5,716 nt of DNA from Sulfuricurvum sp. (GTDB taxonomy: Bacteria; Campylobacterota; Campylobacteria; Campylobacterales; Sulfurimonadaceae): NCBI GenBank assembly GCA_030679635.1, contig JAUXSZ010000022.1, positions 1 to 5,716 of the forward strand. The letters are read 5' to 3'. The position numbers and the translations under genes were made by a program. Of this stretch, positions 1 to 4,341 are shown piece after piece; position 1 is the stretch's first letter, and every line of letters starts with the position of its first letter. The notes under the pieces are model-generated. The model was not told the origin of the DNA, did not search any database, and saw only the letters and a program-made list of their open reading frames with translations.

Positions 1-15
1 ATTGCGCGATTAGGT

Positions 16-21
16 TATAAT
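16..21 (+). promoter_or_regulatory. Candidate sigma-70 -10 box for the DUF234 gene
   Basis: A perfect TATAAT lies 28 nt before the ATG at 50, preceded by TTAGGT rather than an extended TGn. It predicts transcription from about position 28 and a leader of about 22 nt carrying AAGG at 36-39 as ribosome binding site. A -35 element would fall off the window edge; many Campylobacterota promoters have no clear one. Confidence 0.55.
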
Positions 22-49
22 TACAAAAATAACGCAAGGTCTTATCTTC

Positions 50-964
50 ATGTCAAAATCTCCGACACTCTTAGAACAATTTCGCTCTTTCTGTTTTCAA
101 AACAACGCCACCGACTTTGAAGAGGCGGTTAACTATTTCGCTGTTTTTGGCGGGATGGGTTGGAGTGTAGACATGTCAAGAAACTTGGATGAGTTGATCG
201 AAGAGAAGATCTTGAAAAATTACCGGTACATTCATGGCGATATTGCGAAGATCACGCAGAGCAATACGACCCATCATTCCCTCCTTAGCGCGATCGCCAT
301 CGGAGACAGACGGGAATACTCGGCATTTAAGAGAGCCGATGCTGTTCGAGAAGACGGTAAAGCCTCCATAAAGTTTTTAATAGACAACGGACTGCTGATA
401 CGTGATGTATCGCAGGATCAGCCCGTTGATGAGAATGAAGTAGTCTCGGATAAATTTTTGTTTACACAGCCTTTCATGCGCTTTTGGTTCTCTTCTATCT
501 CCCCTTATTACAAGGGGATCAAAGAGGGCGACTATACAGAAGTAAAAGAGCGCTGGGGTCATCTGCAGTATGAGTTCACCGACCTCATTTATAATCAGTT
601 GGTGATGGAACTTGTCAAAAAGAATTTTCCAAATGACCCAGTCGAAAAAATCGGCTCTTACTGGGATAAAAATTGTGAAATTGACATTTTGGCAAGAACG
701 AAGTCGGGCAAAGTCATTGCGGGTGTTTGTAAATATTCAAAAGCAAAGGCCAATAAAAGTGAACTCACAAAGCTCAAAGAAAAATGCGATCAGGCACAGA
801 TTGATGTTAATGTTTTTGTGATTTTTTCAAAAAGCGGCTTTTCAAGCGAGCTTAAAAAAGAAAAAGGGGAAGCGGTAAGACTCTTATCCCTTAAAAATCT
901 CACAACTCTGATGGACAACCTCAAACCAAAAGAACTCCTTGTTAATACGAATAAGAGGTACTAA
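50..964 (+). CDS. DUF234 (PD-(D/E)XK-like) domain protein without the usual ATPase domain
   Basis: This 304-aa protein resembles the part that normally follows the P-loop ATPase in archaeal/bacterial ATPase-DUF234 proteins. No Walker motifs are present, so it is a stand-alone form. Residues about 70-120 look like a winged helix ('LLSAIAIGDRREYSAF' then a K-x-L-x-x-x-G-L-L-I-R pattern). 'FTQPFMRFWFSSISPYY' (138-154) is the typical linker into DUF234. Residues 198-228 carry the nuclease-fold signature: W205, E210-I-D212, then a beta strand ending in C227-K228. The glutamate usually expected before C-K (E-C-K) is V226 here, so catalytic activity is doubtful. The ATG is preceded by AAGG ten nt upstream and a TATAAT, so the lack of the ATPase is not caused by the window edge. 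No signal peptide or membrane segment is visible; it should be cytoplasmic. Role unknown. The family assignment is from recognised motifs; the inactive nuclease idea is inference. Confidence 0.8.
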   Translation: MSKSPTLLEQFRSFCFQNNATDFEEAVNYFAVFGGMGWSVDMSRNLDELIEEKILKNYRYIHGDIAKITQSNTTHHSLLSAIAIGDRREYSAFKRADAVREDGKASIKFLIDNGLLIRDVSQDQPVDENEVVSDKFLFTQPFMRFWFSSISPYYKGIKEGDYTEVKERWGHLQYEFTDLIYNQLVMELVKKNFPNDPVEKIGSYWDKNCEIDILARTKSGKVIAGVCKYSKAKANKSELTKLKEKCDQAQIDVNVFVIFSKSGFSSELKKEKGEAVRLLSLKNLTTLMDNLKPKELLVNTNKRY

Positions 965-976
965 AGGGGAAGATGC

Positions 977-990
977 CGTCTGAAAAGACG
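977..990. terminator. Short GNRA-capped hairpin between convergent genes
   Basis: CGTCT-GAAA-AGACG forms a 5-bp stem with a GAAA tetraloop on the plus strand, 12 nt after the DUF234 stop and 19 nt before the stop of the convergent membrane-protein gene. A further G975-C992 pair is possible across one mismatch. Neither strand has a proper T-run right after the stem, so it is a weak intrinsic terminator at best. It may instead protect a 3' end. Confidence 0.35.
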
Positions 991-1009
991 ACAAAGAGAA
1001 AGATATGTT

Positions 1010-1984
1010 TTACTGATTTGCTTTTCTATTTTCCCAAATAGAATGGGCGAATGCAATTGAAATAAGTCCGATACCAATCGTTCCCGTAACCGCTTCACCG
1101 ATGTGCGTCGTGATTTTCATGAGCATGATAATCGCCAAAATTCCGATTGCATAGTGAGCCCCATGCTCTAGATAGCGAAATTGTGACAATGTTTTATGCT
1201 CTACGAAATAAAGGGTAATACTCCTTACAAACATGGCCCCTACACCAAGCCCGATCATAATAATGAAGATATTGCTGGTCAATGCGAATGCACCGATAAC
1301 ACCGTCAAAACTGAAACTCGCGTCCAATATTTCCAGATAAACAAATCCGGCGATACCGCTTTTTACCGTGTCCGATGAGAGAAAATGGTCCAACATCCCA
1401 AGCAGTGAATGGAGTAAGATTCCATACATAAACGCTAATACAACCCCAAAATCCTGTGTGATATGCCCAAGGGTAATCCCCACCATGATCGCCGTAATCA
1501 ACTCGATATTGGCTACCCCTGAAAACTTTTCAACAATTTTAGAACCCTCAACAAACTTCACCCATTTTATATCTCTCTCTTGAAAGAAAAAATCCAAAAA
1601 TACCATAAGCAAAAAGGCTCCACCGAAAGCGAAGATCGTCGATTCGGTTGCTTTAAGAACCTTTTCGTACTGTTCGGGCTGATTCATCGCCACTTGCAAT
1701 GTTTCCATCAATCCCATCCCTGTCACAATCGCCACAATTGCCAAAGGAAAGACCAAACGCATACCAAAAACAGCAAGAGGAAGACCAAAAAGGATAAACC
1801 GCTTCTGCCAAATCGGATCCATGGTTTCTAGTACTTTTGCATTAACCACAGCATTGTCAAATGAAAGTGATATTTCAAGTACAATCAGCAAGAACGTAAT
1901 GTAGATAGCGGCTAAACCGCCCAAATAAAAAGAAGCAATCAGCCCCAGTGCCATAATTGCGAATGAAGAGTAAAAATAGCGCAT
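1010..1984 (-). CDS. DUF475/TerC-family integral membrane protein
   Basis: The protein has 324 aa from the chosen ATG at 1984. It is strongly hydrophobic with about eight or nine membrane segments, for example residues 8-35, 63-90, 115-133, 158-176, 180-197, 225-245, 247-262 and 277-318. Two acidic motifs of the TerC/DUF475 type are present in matching halves: E37-I-S-L-S-F-D43-N-A and E218-x-x-D221-A-S-F-S-F-D227-G-V-I-G-A. In TerC relatives such residues are thought to bind metal, and family members are linked to tellurite resistance or Mn2+/Ca2+ export; the substrate here is not known. A start at 2029 (15 residues longer) is less likely: AAGG at 1993-1996 sits 8 nt before 1984, and a TATAAT at 2012-2017 lies between the two starts. 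The gene converges on the DUF234 gene and follows the 91-aa gene on the same strand, but appears to have its own promoter. Confidence 0.88.
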   Translation of the reverse strand: MRYFYSSFAIMALGLIASFYLGGLAAIYITFLLIVLEISLSFDNAVVNAKVLETMDPIWQKRFILFGLPLAVFGMRLVFPLAIVAIVTGMGLMETLQVAMNQPEQYEKVLKATESTIFAFGGAFLLMVFLDFFFQERDIKWVKFVEGSKIVEKFSGVANIELITAIMVGITLGHITQDFGVVLAFMYGILLHSLLGMLDHFLSSDTVKSGIAGFVYLEILDASFSFDGVIGAFALTSNIFIIMIGLGVGAMFVRSITLYFVEHKTLSQFRYLEHGAHYAIGILAIIMLMKITTHIGEAVTGTIGIGLISIAFAHSIWENRKANQ

Positions 1985-2011
1985 GTAACTGCCCTTACGA
2001 AAAGATACGCA

Positions 2012-2017
2012 ATTATA
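2012..2017 (-). promoter_or_regulatory. Candidate -10 box for the DUF475/TerC-family gene
   Basis: The minus strand reads ACTATAATTGCG here, a perfect TATAAT. Transcription would begin near 2005, about 21 nt before the ATG at 1984, leaving room for the AAGGGC ribosome binding site. No good -35 is seen at 16-18 nt upstream. This site lies inside the longest ORF version of the gene, which argues for the shorter start. Confidence 0.5.
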
Positions 2018-2042
2018 GTGTAACTTCATCGGCTTACGCGAA

Positions 2043-2057
2043 TTAAATCACATTTAA
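2043..2057. repeat. 15-bp palindrome, possible operator of the DUF475/TerC-family gene
   Basis: TTAAAT-CAC-ATTTAA is a perfect 6-bp inverted repeat with a 3-bp centre. It lies roughly 38 to 52 bp upstream of the predicted transcription start of the membrane-protein gene and overlaps the stop codon of the 91-aa gene. The position suits an activator or repressor site; no regulator can be named. It directly abuts a second palindrome at 2058-2068. Confidence 0.35.
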
Positions 2058-2329
2058 CCTCGACGAGGAGTCTGTTTAATCCCAAAATGTTTACTCATAA
2101 ATTGTCTCTTATGGCGAATAAAATACTTGGCAGTGAGGTACGTTTTGAGATTTCTTCTGGAATGTATGATTCTAACGGTCCGATGGGTAATGGCTTCGGT
2201 TTTTAGTCCAATAGCTTCCGAATAATTTTTGAACAGTGTTTGCCATTTCATCAAGGGAGATTGATTTCCAGAAATGGATAAAAAAATATCTTCCAATGCC
2301 AGACGTTCTTCTTTTGTTAGACTGCTCAT
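2054..2329 (-). CDS. Small basic protein of unknown function, partner of the HTH regulator
   Basis: This 91-aa protein is not recognised. The first third is acidic-amphipathic ('LTKEERLALEDIFLSISG', residues 4-21). The rest is rich in Lys, Arg and His (for example 'HSRRNLKTYLTAKYFIRHKR', residues 51-70) and ends in PRRG, so the protein is strongly basic overall and could bind nucleic acid. No signal peptide, membrane segment or Cys/His metal motif is seen. The ATG at 2329 has a good ribosome binding site (AAGGGG, 5 nt spacing) formed by the last codons of the HTH gene, whose stop lies only 2 nt upstream, so the two are translationally coupled. The pair could be a regulator plus co-effector, or a toxin-antitoxin-like module; neither is shown by the sequence. 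Confidence 0.7.
   Translation of the reverse strand: MSSLTKEERLALEDIFLSISGNQSPLMKWQTLFKNYSEAIGLKTEAITHRTVRIIHSRRNLKTYLTAKYFIRHKRQFMSKHFGIKQTPRRG
2058..2068. repeat. CCTCGACGAGG palindrome at the end of the 91-aa gene
   Basis: This perfect 11-bp inverted repeat lies in the last codons of the 91-aa gene. As RNA it could form only a 4-bp stem with a 3-nt loop. On the minus strand it is followed by TTAAATG rather than a T-run, so it is not a convincing terminator. It may mark the 3' end of the HTH/unknown mRNA or be a DNA-binding half of the composite site with 2043-2057. Confidence 0.25.
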
Positions 2330-2331
2330 AC

Positions 2332-2571
2332 TTACCCCTTCAATTTATTTATTTTGCGCACCACTCGGATGATCTCATCATCATCAAGCATCCCCAGCAT
2401 CTCTAGCACGGCTTTTGCAGACTGCGGTTTCGTATTCCCCAATCTCCAATCCTGATACGTTCGCATGGATAAACCAAGCTGATCCGCCATCTCTTTTTGA
2501 GAAATCTTTTTCCCATTTCGTTGTGCTTCAAGCGCATTGTGCAAGAGATTGAAAAGATCGTTTGTTTCCAT
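2332..2571 (-). CDS. XRE-type helix-turn-helix transcriptional regulator (small)
   Basis: This 79-aa protein is little more than one DNA-binding domain. The helix-turn-helix runs from about residue 22 to 60: 'ISQKEMADQLGLS' (23-35) as the supporting helix and turn, then 'MRTYQDWRLGNTKPQ' (36-50) as the recognition helix and following turn, with the Y-x-x-W-R-x-G-x-x-x-P pattern common in XRE/Cro-type regulators. The short C-terminus (61-79) is acidic then basic. The ATG at 2571 has no clear Shine-Dalgarno sequence. Two TACAAT boxes (2590-2595 and 2578-2583) lie very close upstream, so the mRNA leader may be very short or absent. A 26-bp inverted repeat overlaps the upstream box, which suggests autoregulation. 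The gene is followed after 2 nt by the 91-aa unknown gene. The HTH call is firm; targets are unknown. Confidence 0.85.
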   Translation of the reverse strand: METNDLFNLLHNALEAQRNGKKISQKEMADQLGLSMRTYQDWRLGNTKPQSAKAVLEMLGMLDDDEIIRVVRKINKLKG

Positions 2572-2577
2572 TGAAAT

Positions 2578-2595
2578 ATTGTACGTTTAATTGTA
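2578..2595 (-). promoter_or_regulatory. Candidate -10 boxes for the HTH regulator
   Basis: On the minus strand two TACAAT hexamers occur, at 2590-2595 and 2578-2583. The first would start RNA near 2583, giving a leader of about 12 nt. The second would start it near the ATG at 2571, giving an essentially leaderless mRNA, which would fit the missing Shine-Dalgarno. The first box lies inside the inverted repeat at 2586-2611. Confidence 0.35.
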
Positions 2596-2611
2596 TTAAA
2601 TAACAATTAAA
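2586..2611. promoter_or_regulatory. 26-bp inverted repeat, probable operator of the HTH regulator
   Basis: TTTAATTGT (2586-2594) and ACAATTAAA (2603-2611) are perfect 9-bp inverted arms separated by 8 bp. A second, overlapping inverted pair exists: TTGTATT (2592-2598) and AATACAA (2610-2616). The site covers the more likely -10 box, 15 bp before the regulator's start codon. That is the classic place for a dimeric XRE regulator to repress its own gene. The repeat is seen directly; the binding is inference. Confidence 0.5.
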
Positions 2612-2626
2612 TACAACATTAACGCT

Positions 2627-2643
2627 GTTATAATTGTTATAAT
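2627..2643. repeat. Tandem GTTATAAT repeat
   Basis: GTTATAAT occurs at 2627-2634 and again at 2636-2643, a 9-bp period. Each copy contains TATAAT on the plus strand, so it could also be a pair of plus-strand -10 boxes reading into the AT-rich stretch. A further AATTGT (2632-2637) matches the core of the arm of the inverted repeat at 2586-2611, so this could be an additional half-site. Confidence 0.35.
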
Positions 2644-2710
2644 ATTTACTTTTATGTATATTATATAGTATATATATAGTTTATTATCATATATAAAGTA
2701 TATATATACG
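2641..2710. other. Extremely AT-rich intergenic core with a 12-bp direct repeat at 30-bp spacing
   Basis: Only 8 of these 70 bases are G or C, far below the flanking genes. The 12-mer AGTATATATATA occurs at 2667-2678 and 2697-2708, exactly 30 bp apart, within alternating TATA steps. ATATACG (2704-2710) and CGTATAT (2717-2723) form an inverted repeat at the right edge. No gene is seen on either strand. Such DNA melts and bends easily; it may be a promoter-upstream or nucleoid-protein binding region for the HTH gene, or simply relaxed intergenic sequence. Confidence 0.5.
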
Positions 2711-2727
2711 ATATTCCGTATATTATT

Positions 2728-2743
2728 AAAAGCTTATGCTTTT
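2728..2743. terminator. AAAAGC/GCTTTT hairpin, possible end of the oxygenase operon
   Basis: AAAAGC-TTAT-GCTTTT is a 6-bp inverted repeat with a 4-nt loop, mostly A-T pairs. On the minus strand it lies 55-71 nt after the oxygenase stop and ends in GCTTTTAATAAT. It is a weak intrinsic terminator shape, and works in either direction by symmetry. Confidence 0.3.
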
Positions 2744-2755
2744 CTATAACCGTCC

Positions 2756-2787
2756 AAAAAAAAAAAGATTACAAAAGGAGGGAGGGG
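2756..2787 (-). terminator. Pyrimidine-rich run plus T11 tract after the oxygenase gene
   Basis: On the minus strand the first 40 or so nt after the oxygenase stop are C/T-rich and G-poor (CAACCCCTCCCTCCTTTTG), followed by eleven T at 2766-2756. I see no stable hairpin directly before the T-run, so it is not a textbook intrinsic terminator; the C-over-G bias would suit Rho-dependent termination. On the plus strand the same DNA is A11 followed by a G-rich purine run. Confidence 0.35.
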
Positions 2788-2798
2788 TTGACGTGAGC

Positions 2799-3494
2799 TT
2801 AGATCAGGGCATCATGCCATTGAACGAGAGATAAGCGAAACCCTTTGGTCACAGGAAGCACTTCATGGGAAAAATAGGGGTTGCTCAAAAATACGAGCAT
2901 ATCGCCGGCCTGGGGCTGCAGGGTAATCGTCCGACCTTGATCGTCGCACAGATAGTTAAAAAGGAGTTCTCCCCCCTCAAAGCGCTCCTCACCCTGCCCA
3001 TGCACAGAATGTGACGTCGCAAAAAGGACGGTTGAAAGCTTACGCTCTGCCGCGACAGGGACATATCCAACGGTGTGCCCCTCATAATCACGCAATTCGC
3101 TGGAATCATCCGCATGCCGTACGTAAAAAGCCCCCTCATCATACCCCAGCACCTGTACATTGGTAGATCGTGTTAATGAGAGGGAAAAAAATGCTTCTAT
3201 CTCATTTCGAAAGAGATCAAATCGGCTTTGGTATAAACGGTGATGCACCGGGTTCAAAGCATAAATGTCCGTTTTTCGTATGCTGGAATTCACATGCCCC
3301 CCTCTCAATGAGGCTTGGTACACGTCCTTTTCCTCACGGACAAGAGAGGTTATTACCCGGCAATCTTCACTACTTAGAACCCCTTTGATAAGCATGTAGG
3401 GAAAATCGTGATAGGGGTTAGGGAGACGTTTGGTGGGGATATCCCACCTTGTGAGAGCATCCTGTGCGTAAACATAGTTACTGATTTGATGCAT
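2799..3494 (-). CDS. 2-oxoglutarate/Fe(II)-dependent oxygenase (prolyl-4-hydroxylase-like fold)
   Basis: This 231-aa cytoplasmic protein has the complete facial triad of the 2OG-Fe(II) oxygenase superfamily: H127-A-D129, the distal H210 in 'FSHEV', and R220 ten residues later in 'KGFRLSLVQWHD', the expected 2-oxoglutarate-binding arginine. 'FEGGEL' (172-177) before a beta strand is typical of the 2OG-FeII_Oxy_3/PiuC-like group, as is the length. The N-terminal 'FPYMLIKGVLSSEDCRVITS' (31-50) resembles the usual start of the fold. It is the last gene of the operon, starting 6 nt after the exbD stop, with no strong ribosome binding site of its own, so coupled translation is likely. The linked exbB-exbD recalls PiuC-type hydroxylases found with iron-uptake genes, but the N-terminus does not look like classical PiuC and the substrate is unknown. 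Hydroxylation of a protein, a siderophore or a small molecule are all open. Confidence 0.85.
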   Translation of the reverse strand: MHQISNYVYAQDALTRWDIPTKRLPNPYHDFPYMLIKGVLSSEDCRVITSLVREEKDVYQASLRGGHVNSSIRKTDIYALNPVHHRLYQSRFDLFRNEIEAFFSLSLTRSTNVQVLGYDEGAFYVRHADDSSELRDYEGHTVGYVPVAAERKLSTVLFATSHSVHGQGEERFEGGELLFNYLCDDQGRTITLQPQAGDMLVFLSNPYFSHEVLPVTKGFRLSLVQWHDALI

Positions 3495-3500
3495 TAACGT

Positions 3501-3884
3501 TTATTGCTTATCCGTCACAATGTAGAGCTGTTCATGCCCTAAACGCTTGAGAACATCCATAACCCCTACAAAATTTTGAAATGCCGCTTCTTTGTCGCTG
3601 TAGAGAACGACCGTCATCTCACGGCCTCCGGCAACGACCTTTTGTTCAAACTGCTCTAAGCTCACCTGCTCTTTGTCGCCCAGCCATAGCGTCCCATCTT
3701 TTTTAATGGTCAGTTTGAGCTCGCTTGGCTTATGCTCAGTGCCGGTCCCTTTTGCCTCGGGTAAATCCACAGGGATGAGCCCTGTTTTTACGAAGGTGGC
3801 CGTGGTCAGAACCATAACCAACAAGACCAGCATGATGTCGATAAACGGGATAACGTTGATCGAATCGATCCGTTTCATTTTCAT
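3501..3884 (-). CDS. exbD: ExbD/TolR-family biopolymer transport protein
   Basis: This is a 127-aa inner-membrane protein of the ExbD/TolR family, which with ExbB uses the proton gradient to energise TonB-dependent outer-membrane receptors. 'INVIPFIDIMLVLLVMVL' (9-26) is the single membrane helix, with D16 as the conserved proton-path aspartate. The remainder is a periplasmic domain ('LKLTIKKDGTLWLGD', 56-70, then a ferredoxin-like fold ending 'QLYIVTDK'). I chose the ATG at 3884, not the upstream ATG at 3911: GAGG at 3893-3896 lies 8 nt before it, the exbB stop (TAG) is 4 nt upstream, and the extra nine residues have no family counterpart and would overlap exbB. Length is normal for ExbD, slightly short. 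It lies between exbB and the oxygenase gene; no tonB follows. Confidence 0.92.
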   Translation of the reverse strand: MKMKRIDSINVIPFIDIMLVLLVMVLTTATFVKTGLIPVDLPEAKGTGTEHKPSELKLTIKKDGTLWLGDKEQVSLEQFEQKVVAGGREMTVVLYSDKEAAFQNFVGVMDVLKRLGHEQLYIVTDKQ

Positions 3885-3888
3885 CGTA

Positions 3889-4341
3889 CTAGCCTCGTTT
3901 TTTATGGGCATCGATTTCCCACTGAGTCAGAATACGCTCCATTTTACGCAGTAAAATATTGTAAAAAATGATGGATGGGATCGCGACCACAAGCCCAAGC
4001 GCCGTTGCTTTCAATGCCAACGCGAGACCTGTCATGATTTTTTTCGGATCAACAGCCCCCACGTCTCCCAAAGAATAAAACGTAATCATTATCCCCAAAA
4101 CCGTCCCCAGCAATCCAACATACGGAGCATTGGACCCGATCGTTGCGATCGTGGAAACGTTGTTTCCAAGATCGAGTTCCAGTTCATCTTTGGTTTCATA
4201 ATCGCTCGCTCGTACATTACCAAAATACATCATACGCTCAATAAAAAGCCACAATGAAACAATGCTCATCAATACCAATATCCCGACAACGCCATAATTG
4301 AGTGCCTGTTCTGCTAATACCAACCAACTGTTATTTTCCAT
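3889..4341 (-). CDS. exbB: ExbB/TolQ/MotA-family proton channel (short epsilon-type ExbB)
   Basis: This is a 150-aa inner-membrane protein of the MotA/TolQ/ExbB family. Three membrane segments are visible at about residues 15-36, 68-91 and 104-131. The core signatures are 'NAPYVGLLGTVLGIMITF' (71-88) and 'ALALKATALGLVVAIPSIIFYN' split around residues 107-128; T80 and T113 match the polar pore residues of the family. It lacks the long cytoplasmic insert-rich form of E. coli ExbB, as is typical for the short version found in Helicobacter and relatives. It should form the pentameric stator with ExbD. The ATG at 4341 overlaps the last 11 nt of the histidine-kinase gene and has AGGGG 5 nt upstream inside that gene, so the two are translationally coupled. 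exbD begins 4 nt after its stop. Confidence 0.93.
   Translation of the reverse strand: MENNSWLVLAEQALNYGVVGILVLMSIVSLWLFIERMMYFGNVRASDYETKDELELDLGNNVSTIATIGSNAPYVGLLGTVLGIMITFYSLGDVGAVDPKKIMTGLALALKATALGLVVAIPSIIFYNILLRKMERILTQWEIDAHKKRG

Noticed and set aside
1196..1831. Plus-strand ORFs opposite the DUF475/TerC-family gene
   Set aside because: They are antisense shadows with low-complexity, Cys/His/Asn-rich translations and no ribosome sites; the minus-strand reading has clear family motifs.
1985..2029. Longer start of the DUF475/TerC-family gene at 2029
   Set aside because: A perfect TATAAT lies inside the extension and the ATG at 1984 has a proper AAGG site; the 15 extra residues look unlike the family.
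2641..2750. Replication origin, CRISPR array or mobile-element end in the AT-rich spacer
   Set aside because: There are no DnaA-box clusters, no regular repeat-spacer units, no terminal inverted repeats, no transposase or integrase, and no tRNA gene nearby.
2736..2834. Plus-strand 32-codon ORF from ATG 2736 (or 14 codons including the stop from GTG 2793) with AAGGAGG at 2775-2781 before the GTG
   Set aside because: The ATG has no ribosome site. The GTG has a good purine run upstream, but the peptide is tiny, antisense to the oxygenase 3' end and runs through the A11 tract, so it looks fortuitous.
3885..3911. Longer exbD start at the ATG at 3911
   Set aside because: It would overlap exbB, has a poorer ribosome site than the ATG at 3884 and adds residues not seen before the conserved membrane helix.
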